Source: Bacteroidota bacterium (lineage in GTDB: Bacteria > Bacteroidota > Bacteroidia > Bacteroidales > JAAYUG01). Taken from it: a DNA stretch of 7,044 bases. How positions within the stretch are numbered: the first letter of the stretch is position 1; the number at the start of each line of letters is the position of its first letter. Shown one piece after another: positions 1 through 7,043 of this stretch. The position numbers and the translations under genes are program-made. The notes under the pieces are model-generated. The model was not told the origin of the DNA. It did not search any database and saw only the letters and a program-made list of their open reading frames with translations. The stretch lies in NCBI GenBank assembly GCA_021812865.1, contig JAKAMP010000144.1, positions 1 through 7,044 on the forward strand, read 5' to 3'.

Positions 1-2
1 AT

Positions 3-110
3 TTCCAGCCGATCCTTGACCTGAGAACCGGCGTCGGGCACGCCTGCGAAGGGCTCATTCGCGGACCAGCGGACACTTTTTTCCATTCTCCGCTCAACCT
101 GTTCAAGGCC
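3..110 (+). other. EAL-domain (cyclic-di-GMP phosphodiesterase) fragment fused in frame to glyQS
   Basis: Read in the glyQS frame, these ~36 codons begin 'FQPILDLRTG', continue 'CEGLIRGPAD' and 'HSPLNLF', and reach 'KAAKRFG'. This is the order and spacing of the start of an EAL domain: the FQPI-DL strand, the E-[AG]-L signature with its metal-binding Glu (codon 48-50), then RGP and SPL-LF. It does not match the glycyl-tRNA synthetase segment expected here, which normally carries a 'RADVLIED'-like stretch before the KRFG helix. The changeover lies between about bases 99 and 116, where both families can read 'KAA'. EAL proteins are abundant in Proteobacteria and uncommon in Bacteroidota, so the fragment probably has a foreign source. 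An assembly chimera is the likeliest explanation; a real recombination or fusion is the alternative. Confidence 0.68.
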
Positions 111-1295
111 GCCAAACGGTTCGGAACCAGCTTCGATGAAGCCCTCTTCCGCTCCACCAACGCCAGAATACTGGAATACAAGGCATCGTACGACCAGGTG
201 AAAACGCGATTCGTGAAGGCGCTCGAGCAGGACAACCTCGAGGAACTCAAGCAGATCATCCTCGACTGCGAGATTGTATGCCCCATCTCCGGAACCCGCA
301 ACTGGACCGATGTGCGTAAGTTCAACCTGATGTTCGACACAAAGCTCGGCTCGGTAAGCGAGGAAGCGAGTACCATCTACCTCCGCCCGGAAACGGCACA
401 GGGCATTTTCGTCAACTTCCTTAACGTGCAAAAAACTGGGAGAATGAAGATTCCCTTCGGCATCGCACAGACCGGGAAAGCTTTCCGTAACGAAATCGTG
501 GCCCGCCAGTTCATCTTCCGCATGCGCGAGTTCGAACAAATGGAAATGCAGTTCTTTGTCAAGCCCGGCGAAGAGATGGAATGGTACAACTACTGGAAGG
601 AAAAACGCATACGCTGGCACAAATCGCTTGGCCTGGGCGACGAGAAATACCGTTTCCACGACCACGACAAGCTGGCCCATTATGCCAATGCCGCCACCGA
701 TATCGAATTCCATTTCCCCTTTGGTTTCCGCGAAGTGGAAGGCATCCATTCGCGCACCGATTTCGACCTGGGCAACCACTCGAAATTCAGTGGCAAAAAA
801 ATGCAGTATTTCGATCCCGAGCTGAACCAGAGCTATGTGCCCTATGTGATTGAAACTTCCATCGGGCTCGACCGAATGTTCCTTTCGGTGATTTCGAATG
901 CCTATACCGAAGAAAAGCTGAAGAAGGAAGATGGCTCAGAAGATGAACGCGTGGTAATGCGCATCCCACCTGCCCTGGCGCCCGTGCAGCTCGCCGTTCT
1001 GCCGCTCGTGAAGAAGGACGGTCTGCCCGAGAAAGCCCGGGAAATCATTTCGCACCTGCGGTTCGATTACAACTGCCAGTACGACGAGAAAGACTCTATT
1101 GGCCGCCGTTATCGCAGGCAGGATGCCATTGGTACGCCTTACTGCATCACCATTGACCATGAATCGATCGAAAAGAACACGGTGACCATCCGTGACCGCG
1201 ATACCATGGTGCAGGAACGCGTTGACATCAGCAGGCTTCCCGAGATCATCAGCGGCAAGGCAAGCATGCGCAAATTGCTCGAAAAACTGGCCTGA
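3..1295 (+). CDS. glyQS: Glycyl-tRNA synthetase (class II, single chain), N-terminus missing or replaced
   Basis: Charges tRNA-Gly with glycine in the cytoplasm. Recognisable homology starts at about base 105 ('KAAKRFG', then 'SFDEA') and runs to the TGA at 1293-1295. Counting from the GTG at 198, the catalytic core shows 'CPISGTRNW' (residues 28-36), 'YLRPETAQGIFVNF' (61-74), class II motif 2 around 'FRNEI' (96-100) and 'REFEQMEMQFF' (110-120), 'GIHSRTDFDLG' (182-192) and motif 3 'SIGLDRMFLS' (221-230). The anticodon-binding domain follows from about residue 262, with 'RRYRRQDAIGTPYCITID' near 303-320. The GTG at 198 lies inside the conserved protein and is not the true start. The frame stays open to the left edge, but codons before ~105 resemble an EAL domain (separate entry), so about 110-130 N-terminal residues including motif 1 are absent. 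The family is usually about 510 residues. The stop overlaps the next gene's ATG by one base. Confidence 0.94.
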   Translation, partial: FQPILDLRTGVGHACEGLIRGPADTFFHSPLNLFKAAKRFGTSFDEALFRSTNARILEYKASYDQVKTRFVKALEQDNLEELKQIILDCEIVCPISGTRNWTDVRKFNLMFDTKLGSVSEEASTIYLRPETAQGIFVNFLNVQKTGRMKIPFGIAQTGKAFRNEIVARQFIFRMREFEQMEMQFFVKPGEEMEWYNYWKEKRIRWHKSLGLGDEKYRFHDHDKLAHYANAATDIEFHFPFGFREVEGIHSRTDFDLGNHSKFSGKKMQYFDPELNQSYVPYVIETSIGLDRMFLSVISNAYTEEKLKKEDGSEDERVVMRIPPALAPVQLAVLPLVKKDGLPEKAREIISHLRFDYNCQYDEKDSIGRRYRRQDAIGTPYCITIDHESIEKNTVTIRDRDTMVQERVDISRLPEIISGKASMRKLLEKLA

Positions 1296-2593
1296 TGCCC
1301 AAGGTCCTGATCATAACCTATTACTGGCCTCCCAGCGGGGGCGCCGGCGTTCAGCGCTGGCTCAAGTTTTCCAAATACCTTCATGAATTTGGGTGGTCGG
1401 GAATTGTGTACACCCCTGAAAACCCCGAAGCCCCTGCCACAGACCATTCCCTCATGGCCGATGTGTCGCCACAACTGGTGATCATTAAAAGACCCATATG
1501 GGAGCCGTACCGCCTGTATAAATTGTTTACCCGCCAGAAGAAAGACCAGCCGGTGAACGCAGGCTTCCTGTCCGAAACGAAGAAACCCGGACTGGCCGAA
1601 CGATTTTCCGTGTGGCTCCGCGGAAACCTCTTTATCCCCGATTCCCGCCGCTTCTGGATTCGGCCATCTACCCGTTTCCTCAAAAAATACCTTCACGAAA
1701 AACCAGTTGATCTTATCGTGTCCACCGGTCCGCCCCACTCCATGCACCTCATCGCCATGGCCCTGCACCGGTCATTGGGTGTGCCCTGGGTGGCCGATTT
1801 CCGCGATCCGTGGACCAGTATCGACTATTACAAGGACCTGATGCTTACCCGCCGGGCCGATAACCGTCACCGGAAGCTGGAGAAAAAGGTTCTGCAGTCG
1901 GCCGATCACGTGATCACCGTCGGCGAAAGCATGAAAAATGAGTTTGCCGCCCTGGGTGCCAAAAATATCTCCGTGATTACCAATGGCTATGATGAAGCGG
2001 ATTTCAATGCCGGACACATCATGCCCGGGAATCAGTTCAGCATCGTTCACATCGGAAGCATCAACAAGGACCGGAACCCGCGTCTGCTATGGCAGTGCCT
2101 CAGTGAGCTCGTGAAAGAGAATAATCACTTTGCAGAGTCGCTGCAGATAAGGCTCGTAGGCAAAACCGACCTGGACGTGTGGAATGACCTCGAAAAGATG
2201 GTGCTCATGCCCTATGTGGAAAGGATCGATTATCTTCCCCATTCGGAAGCCGTTAAGGAAATGTTTTCCGCACAGGTACTGCTTCTGCTCATCAACAATT
2301 CCCTTAATGCCAAAGGCATACTTACAGGGAAATTCTTCGAATACCTGGCCTCCCGTCGGCCCATCCTGGCTGTGGGTCCGGTGGACGGCGACATCGCCTC
2401 CATACTGAAAGAAACCGGCATGGGCTCGATTACCGGCTTCGACGATAAAGAAGGCATGCTTGCCCAATTAAAAATGCTTTTCTCCCGTTATGAGAAGGGA
2501 GAACTGTCCGCCGGCGCCGGCAATACCCTTGCCTATTCGCGCAGGGAACTCACCCGCAGGCTCACCCACCTGTTTAACCAATTTATCTCATGA
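1295..2593 (+). CDS. Glycosyltransferase, GT4-like, GT-B fold
   Basis: A 432-residue cytoplasmic or membrane-associated glycosyltransferase expected to move a sugar from a nucleotide donor to a lipid-linked or saccharide acceptor. The N-terminal Rossmann-like domain opens with 'VLIITYYWPPSGGAGVQRW' (residues 4-22), the glycine-rich loop typical of a GT subgroup common in Bacteroidota. 'STGPPHS' (143-149) and 'VADFRDPW' (166-173) follow, then 'ADHVITVGESM' (203-213) and 'VITNGYDEADF' (227-237), which close the domain. The C-terminal donor domain shows 'IVHIGSINKDRNP' (250-262), 'RLVGK' (286-290) and 'GILTGKFFEYLASRRPILAVG' (around 341-361), the usual position of the donor-binding acidic residues. 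The ATG at 1295 overlaps the glyQS stop (TGATG), which fixes the start and suggests translational coupling. No Shine-Dalgarno sequence is evident. Its end overlaps the epimerase start. Donor and acceptor sugars cannot be assigned. Confidence 0.9.
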   Translation: MPKVLIITYYWPPSGGAGVQRWLKFSKYLHEFGWSGIVYTPENPEAPATDHSLMADVSPQLVIIKRPIWEPYRLYKLFTRQKKDQPVNAGFLSETKKPGLAERFSVWLRGNLFIPDSRRFWIRPSTRFLKKYLHEKPVDLIVSTGPPHSMHLIAMALHRSLGVPWVADFRDPWTSIDYYKDLMLTRRADNRHRKLEKKVLQSADHVITVGESMKNEFAALGAKNISVITNGYDEADFNAGHIMPGNQFSIVHIGSINKDRNPRLLWQCLSELVKENNHFAESLQIRLVGKTDLDVWNDLEKMVLMPYVERIDYLPHSEAVKEMFSAQVLLLLINNSLNAKGILTGKFFEYLASRRPILAVGPVDGDIASILKETGMGSITGFDDKEGMLAQLKMLFSRYEKGELSAGAGNTLAYSRRELTRRLTHLFNQFIS

Positions 2594-3669
2594 TGAAAAT
2601 CACCACCATCCTGGGCGCACGTCCCCAGTTCGTCAAAGCGTCTATGGTAAGCAGGCAACTGCAGATGCACGGCATTCCCGAGATCATCATCCATACCGGA
2701 CAGCACTTTGAGGATAACATGTCCGACATTTTTTTCAGGGAGATGGGGGTGCCGCAGCCTGCATACAATCTCGGCATTCATGGCCTCACGCATGGCGCCA
2801 TGACCGGCCGCATGATCGAAGAGATCGAAAAGGTGCTCATTGCTGAAAAGCCCGGTATGGTGATGGTGTATGGCGACACCAATTCCACCCTCGCCGGAGC
2901 CCTGGCCGCTGTCAAGATGCATATCCCCGTGGCCCATGTGGAAGCCGGACTGAGATCGTTCAATATGGCCATGCCTGAAGAGATCAACCGCATACTCACC
3001 GACCGGATATCCAGCCTGCTGTTCTGCCCCACCGACCAGGCTGTGGAAAATCTTCAGAAAGAGGGCTTTGCCAATATGCCCACTCAAATTGTGAAGAACG
3101 GCGATGTGATGCAGGATGCAGCCATCTACTTCAGCAACATTGCCCCCCGCCATTCGCAGGTGATCGAAAACCTCGGGCTCACAGGGAAACCCTTCATCCT
3201 CTGTACCGTCCACCGGCAGGAAAACACCGATGACCCGGCGCGCCTTTCGGCCATCATCGATGCGCTTAATACCCTGCACAGGGAGATTCCCGTGGTGCTG
3301 CCCCTGCACCCCCGTACCCGCAACTTCGTGCGCGACAGGAAGCTGACACTGAATATGAATGTGATCGAACCGGTGGGCTACCTCGATATGATCGAACTGC
3401 TCAAACATTCCCGCCTGGTGGTCACCGATAGTGGCGGACTGCAGAAGGAAGCCTTTTTCTTCGGCAAACACTGCCTCACCGCCAGAGATGAAACCGAATG
3501 GATCGAACTCGTGGACCATGGCTTCAACCGTCTGGTAGGCGCTTCCAGAGACCTTATCCTGAGCGCCGCCCATGAGTTTCTTGCAAAATCATCCGACTTC
3601 AATATAAATCTCTACGGGAACGGTAATGCTTCCGCCGCAATAGCCGAAACACTCTACCGTCAGCTCTGA
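2590..3669 (+). CDS. wecB: UDP-sugar 2-epimerase, non-hydrolysing (WecB/WbpI family)
   Basis: Interconverts UDP-linked N-acetyl sugars at C2 (for WecB, UDP-GlcNAc to UDP-ManNAc), supplying a precursor for surface polysaccharide. The protein has 359 residues, a normal length. Visible family motifs are 'GARPQFVKAS' (9-18), 'HTGQHFEDNMS' (35-45), 'YGDTNSTLAG' (94-103; Asp96), 'HVEAGLRSF' (116-124; Glu118), 'MPEEINR' (128-134; Glu131), 'TVHRQENTD' (206-214; His208), 'PLHPRTR' (238-244) and 'TDSGGLQKEAFFFGK' (279-293). Asp96, Glu118, Glu131 and His208 match the catalytic and binding positions known in E. coli WecB. 'RSFNMAMPEE', 'KEAFFFGK' and 'ETEWIEL' look more like WbpI, the UDP-2,3-diacetamido-glucuronate 2-epimerase, than WecB, so the true substrate may be a diacetamido uronic acid. 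The ATG at 2590 overlaps the previous stop. The ATG at 2593 is an equally possible start and gives the more usual 'MKIT' beginning. Confidence 0.94.
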   Translation: MMKITTILGARPQFVKASMVSRQLQMHGIPEIIIHTGQHFEDNMSDIFFREMGVPQPAYNLGIHGLTHGAMTGRMIEEIEKVLIAEKPGMVMVYGDTNSTLAGALAAVKMHIPVAHVEAGLRSFNMAMPEEINRILTDRISSLLFCPTDQAVENLQKEGFANMPTQIVKNGDVMQDAAIYFSNIAPRHSQVIENLGLTGKPFILCTVHRQENTDDPARLSAIIDALNTLHREIPVVLPLHPRTRNFVRDRKLTLNMNVIEPVGYLDMIELLKHSRLVVTDSGGLQKEAFFFGKHCLTARDETEWIELVDHGFNRLVGASRDLILSAAHEFLAKSSDFNINLYGNGNASAAIAETLYRQL

Positions 3670-3688
3670 GAAAAAAGACGGAAAAATC

Positions 3689-4741
3689 TTACTTCCTGAC
3701 GCCGTACATGCCAAATCCAAGGTATTCTTCAATGGTCACCTTCATGGAATGGTAGTTCCTTTTGGCATACCAAACGGCAGTCTCTACAGGTGTGTGTTCA
3801 TGCCTGAATTCGCAGGAGAGCACATCCACGTAACTGATCAGCTGCTCCCTCCAGTTTCTTTTCACGCCTTTGAGCCTCATCTTCAGCAATCCCTGCGGTA
3901 CAAGGAAAACAAGGAATATCCAGTACTGTAACCATAAAGGCATCTTGTTGGTGAATTTCCGGACAAAATTCAGCGACTGGTGTTTCATATCCTTCTCCGG
4001 TCGGTATAGCCATACATACAAAATGCCTCCTTGCAGAACAAGCGGCGAAATGCAAGAAAATGACAGTTCGGTATTATCGGTATGATGGATTACACCTGTG
4101 GAATAAACAATGTCGAACGATTCACATGCAAAACACGGCAACTGAAGATCACCTTGAATGTAATGTACATTCGGGTTTTCATTGAACCTATAAGCCTTCT
4201 CAACACTGTTTGACACATCGATGCCTATGGTTTCCATGCCAAATTCGGCAATGCCGGATGTCAGCACTCCGTTTCCACAGCCAACATCGAGCAATCGCTT
4301 CCCTGCCAGATTCTCGGCGTTCGTGTTCAGTTCCTGAAGAAACCTCGCCTTCCTCGATTCCTTGTCCCATCCCCAGGTAGTATCCGACTGGTACCTGAAA
4401 ATGCTCCATTCCATCCCGAAGCTGCGCTTTGTCTTGTAATTCCGACGTGTAACCTTTGTGATCACCCCGCCATAATTCGCCATGAACTTATCCTTGATTG
4501 CATCATAATCGGGCCTATGCTGACGGATAAATGATTCATGCTCAAAAAATGATTCAAGCTGCAACCGTGGAACACCCTCTGTAATAGGATAAAGATAACC
4601 ACAGGGCGATACCAGCATCCCGGTAAGGATTTCTTCTACTGTCTGCCCCTGATATACCCTGGATTCCGTTTCAAAAACCTCCAGGATAAGCTTCTCCCGG
4701 GTGAGCGGACAGCGGAGCATTTCTACCAGCGTTCTTTTCAT
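3689..4741 (-). CDS. SAM-dependent methyltransferase with Trm112-like N-terminal domain
   Basis: A 350-residue protein. Residues 1-62 resemble the small Trm112/YcaR zinc-binding domain: 'LRCPLTREKL' (9-18) and 'CGYLYPITEGVPRL' (47-60). Only Cys11 and Cys47 remain where the usual domain has two Cys pairs. A class I methyltransferase follows: motif I 'LLDVGCGNGVL' (150-160) binds SAM, 'TIGIDVS' (171-177) ends in the acidic ribose-binding position, and 'FDIVYSTGVIHHTDN' (209-223) is the motif IV/post-IV region. A hydrophobic stretch near 268-287 suggests membrane contact. Methyltransferases of this architecture occur often in polysaccharide clusters; O-methylation of a sugar or modification of a lipid carrier are reasonable guesses, but the substrate is unknown. 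It is the last gene of the leftward group, 71 bases after the GT4 gene, and it converges on the epimerase gene with 19 bases between the stops. Confidence 0.87.
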   Translation of the reverse strand: MKRTLVEMLRCPLTREKLILEVFETESRVYQGQTVEEILTGMLVSPCGYLYPITEGVPRLQLESFFEHESFIRQHRPDYDAIKDKFMANYGGVITKVTRRNYKTKRSFGMEWSIFRYQSDTTWGWDKESRKARFLQELNTNAENLAGKRLLDVGCGNGVLTSGIAEFGMETIGIDVSNSVEKAYRFNENPNVHYIQGDLQLPCFACESFDIVYSTGVIHHTDNTELSFSCISPLVLQGGILYVWLYRPEKDMKHQSLNFVRKFTNKMPLWLQYWIFLVFLVPQGLLKMRLKGVKRNWREQLISYVDVLSCEFRHEHTPVETAVWYAKRNYHSMKVTIEEYLGFGMYGVRK

Positions 4742-4812
4742 CTCAATGTCTATTTCAGTTACAGTTACATTTTGTTTATTCTAAGGGTAAGGTGTCAAAG
4801 AAAGCGCATCGT

Positions 4813-5997
4813 TCAGCTTGAGTAAATCTTCAGCAATCCCTTTGATGTTGCGTCCCAGTTATATGTATTCATCACTGCCTGATATCCGTTTCTGCCTAAG
4901 GAATGTTTCAGATCAGTATTGTGGTATAAGAGCAGGAGTTTGTCAGCCAGGTCAGCGGGGTTTCGGTCTTCGAATATCAGCCCGCAGCGCTCCTGGGCAA
5001 TGATCTTTTCCAGTGACCGGCAATTGGATGAAATCACAGGTTTTCCAAAATACATGTATTGAAAGAGTTTGTTCGGACTGGAATTATCGGTTTGAACCGT
5101 CTTCAGATGAGGAATTACGCAAACATCGCTGAGCTCGATGTACGATTGTACACTCGAAGAGGGCTTCCAGCCTTCAAAAACCACATGTTTCTCCATATCC
5201 AGTGAAGTCGAAAGGGCTTCGAGCTCAGGAATAATCTTGCCGCTCCCTACAAGTATGATCTTCAAAACAGGTATCTTCCCTGCAATAATTGATCCTGCCC
5301 TGATCAGCACATCGATTCCACGCATGGTATCGATCCCGCCGATATATACCACATTGAATTGATGGTCAAACCTCTCCTTCAGCCCTTCCACATTTACCTG
5401 CATCTTCGCAAACGCATCAAATCCAAGCGTGTTCGGAACAATGGTAATTTCGCAATGCTCACCCAAAACCTGTCTTAGCCGGTCGCCCATTTCCGTGGCA
5501 ACACAAATGATGTGATCGGCACTCTCCAGCCATTGCTTTTCCCGCTTGAACCATATTTTCTTGCTCAGGAAAAGCTTGCCAAACCAGCTGTTCATAAAGG
5601 GCTGCTCCGCCACCAGGTAGGGATAGTTTTCATGCATGTCGGCAGTAACCGGGATATTGAACCTTTTGCGAATGACATTGGCCAGGAAACACAGGGGAAG
5701 ATCATGAATATGAACCGCCTCGAAGGAAGTCTTTCCCAACATTTTCTTTGCTTGGCTTCCCCAGATGAGTTTGTAGAGTGGAACCTGATGAATAAGTCCC
5801 AGCATTTTTTTGGCTACCTGCCGGTGAATGTCAAAACGGTGAACATGAATCCCAAGATAGAGTTCATAGGGTAACCTCCTTCCATGGTTGTAAGAGAGGA
5901 TATGCACCTCGTGGCCCGCTTTGATAAGGCTTAAGGCCTCATTTTCCACACGTATATCGGGCGGAAATTCATTGTCAAGCAGCATCAGTATCCTCAT
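4813..5997 (-). CDS. Glycosyltransferase family 4 protein
   Basis: A 394-residue GT-B glycosyltransferase, probably adding one sugar to a lipid-linked intermediate at the inner face of the cytoplasmic membrane. The N-terminal domain begins 'MRILMLLDNEFPPDIRVENEA' (1-21), the common 'D.RV..EA' start of GT4 enzymes, with 'AGHEVHILSY' (27-36), 'VHIHDLPLC' (95-103) and 'VTADMHENYPY' (117-127). 'ADHIICVATEMGDRL' (160-174) and 'ITIVPNT' (184-190) lead into the C-terminal Glycos_transf_1 domain, with 'VVYIGGIDTMRGIDVLIRA' (216-234), 'ILVGSG' (248-253) and 'VFEGW' (273-277). The donor pocket is near 'SSPNKLFQYMYFGKPVISS' (306-324), with Glu330 after it; the first glutamate of the canonical EX7E pair appears to be replaced within 'NSSPNK', as in many GT4 relatives. 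It is complete, starts at an ATG without an obvious Shine-Dalgarno sequence, and lies 149 bases downstream of the flippase stop. Confidence 0.93.
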   Translation of the reverse strand: MRILMLLDNEFPPDIRVENEALSLIKAGHEVHILSYNHGRRLPYELYLGIHVHRFDIHRQVAKKMLGLIHQVPLYKLIWGSQAKKMLGKTSFEAVHIHDLPLCFLANVIRKRFNIPVTADMHENYPYLVAEQPFMNSWFGKLFLSKKIWFKREKQWLESADHIICVATEMGDRLRQVLGEHCEITIVPNTLGFDAFAKMQVNVEGLKERFDHQFNVVYIGGIDTMRGIDVLIRAGSIIAGKIPVLKIILVGSGKIIPELEALSTSLDMEKHVVFEGWKPSSSVQSYIELSDVCVIPHLKTVQTDNSSPNKLFQYMYFGKPVISSNCRSLEKIIAQERCGLIFEDRNPADLADKLLLLYHNTDLKHSLGRNGYQAVMNTYNWDATSKGLLKIYSS

Positions 5998-6100
5998 GGC
6001 TTCGATTCAAATGTATTCGGTAGGTATGTTTGCCCGGATACAAAGATGGCAACTTTTTACTGATCCGGATATGTTTTCACTCAAACCAGTTCAAATTCCT

Positions 6101-6113
6101 GCATCTGAGATGC
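6101..6113. repeat. Short perfect palindrome between flippase and GT4 genes
   Basis: GCATCT-G-AGATGC is a 13-base inverted repeat with a single central base, located in the 149-base spacer between the flippase stop and the GT4 start. The near-zero loop makes it look more like a protein-binding site than a terminator, and no T-run follows on the minus strand. A site of this size can arise by chance, so any role is speculative. Confidence 0.25.
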
Positions 6114-6146
6114 CTGAAAGCACTGTTGCTGCTGAATGGAAGAAAA

Positions 6147-7043
6147 TCATTCCTGTTTGTTCATCACTTTAAGGAAAATTTCTTTCATTCGCTGCAATTC
6201 AATCGGCTCGTAGAAATTGAAGAAGTAGAGGATCACCGGGAATGCGGCCAGGATAAGCAATTTCAGACCAATGGCAATCAACATAGGCAAGGGATTCAAG
6301 AAACTGGCAACCACGGTGAAACTGATCGCCAGGGCAACCATCATGGCAATCTTTCTGAATTCATAGGGTACAGGGTAATATTTCTGGGCAAAATAATACA
6401 ATCCGGCAAAAGAACACATTTGTGTCAGGAGGAAGGCTGTTGAAGCGCCTGCCGTCTGGAACCGCGGAATCAATATATAGTTCAAACCAACATTCAAAAA
6501 AGAAATGGTCATGATGGTAAAACTGATCACCTTGGTTCTCTTCACAATATTCAATGCCCTGATCATGGCATCCCTGAGCATCATAAACAAGGCGGCAAAA
6601 CTTAAAATCGGGATGATTTTGTAGGCCACATAATACGCTTCCCTCATGGAAACAAGCCTTACCAGCTCTTTCCCAAGAAATGAAAGCCCCATGATGCAGA
6701 GCAGAACCACAAAAGTGAGGTAAGTAAGTATCTTGGAATAAAACCGAAGGTTGTTCTTGTCATACATAATCTTGAAAATGATCGGCGACAAGGCCAGATT
6801 TACACTGTCAATCACAAGGTAATAGATGGTATTGGCCAGTTTGAAAGCAAATGAGTACAGCCCCGTGTTGCTCATGCTTCCCATGATGTTCAGGAAATAG
6901 CGATCCGTAAAGGAAATGACTATTCCGGAAAGGGAAGATAAAATGAGGGGAAAACTGAACACAATCATATCCCTGAGCGCCGTGAATTCAAAACGGTATT
7001 CAAAATTCCTGAACATATAGGGCAACACGAGGACAAGGAATAC
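6147..7043 (-). CDS. Oligosaccharide flippase, Wzx/MOP superfamily (C-terminal part)
   Basis: A polytopic inner-membrane protein expected to flip lipid-linked oligosaccharide units from the cytoplasmic to the periplasmic face. The reading frame is open through the right edge: upstream codons read 'VFLVLVLPYMF', a continuing membrane helix, so the GTG at 7028 is not a credible start and the gene is partial at its 5' end. About 298 residues are visible. Counting from that GTG, 'FSFPLILSSLSGIVISFTDRYFL' (24-46) matches the mid-protein hallmark of polysaccharide flippases, where 'P..SSL......DRYFI' opens the second bundle. About eight hydrophobic segments can be drawn, near 21-40, 53-80, 99-118, 135-155, 167-188, 194-216, 226-245 and 248-270. 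The C-terminus is short and charged. With family members near 450-500 residues, roughly 150-200 N-terminal residues lie outside the window. It is the first visible gene of the leftward polysaccharide group. Confidence 0.91.
   Translation of the reverse strand, partial: VFLVLVLPYMFRNFEYRFEFTALRDMIVFSFPLILSSLSGIVISFTDRYFLNIMGSMSNTGLYSFAFKLANTIYYLVIDSVNLALSPIIFKIMYDKNNLRFYSKILTYLTFVVLLCIMGLSFLGKELVRLVSMREAYYVAYKIIPILSFAALFMMLRDAMIRALNIVKRTKVISFTIMTISFLNVGLNYILIPRFQTAGASTAFLLTQMCSFAGLYYFAQKYYPVPYEFRKIAMMVALAISFTVVASFLNPLPMLIAIGLKLLILAAFPVILYFFNFYEPIELQRMKEIFLKVMNKQE

Noticed and set aside
198..200. GTG at 198 as the true start of the glycyl-tRNA synthetase.
   Set aside because: Clear synthetase homology begins about 30 codons earlier, and the protein from here would lack an essential part of the catalytic domain.
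1139..1768. A 209-codon minus-strand open frame across the glyQS-glycosyltransferase junction.
   Set aside because: It is antisense to two well-supported genes and shows no domain or plausible start context; other antisense frames in the window were dismissed for the same reason.
2533..3573. A 346-codon open frame on the minus strand.
   Set aside because: It lies entirely opposite the epimerase gene, whose catalytic motifs are unmistakable. The minus-strand translation is rich in His and Gly with no recognisable domain, as expected for the shadow of a GC-rich gene.
3670..3706. Possible terminator for the minus-strand group, with T-runs in the transcript just after the methyltransferase stop.
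   Set aside because: The T-rich stretch is real (A6 on the plus strand at 3671-3676), but the best hairpin before it is only a 4-bp ACGG/CCGT stem with a long loop, too weak to call.
4742..4812. Possible promoter before the methyltransferase gene: TTTGACA on the minus strand followed by TAAACA.
   Set aside because: The spacing to the second box is short for a sigma70-type promoter, and the TTTG half of the Bacteroidota TAnnTTTG box is missing. The spacer is also compatible with simple read-through from the GT4 gene.
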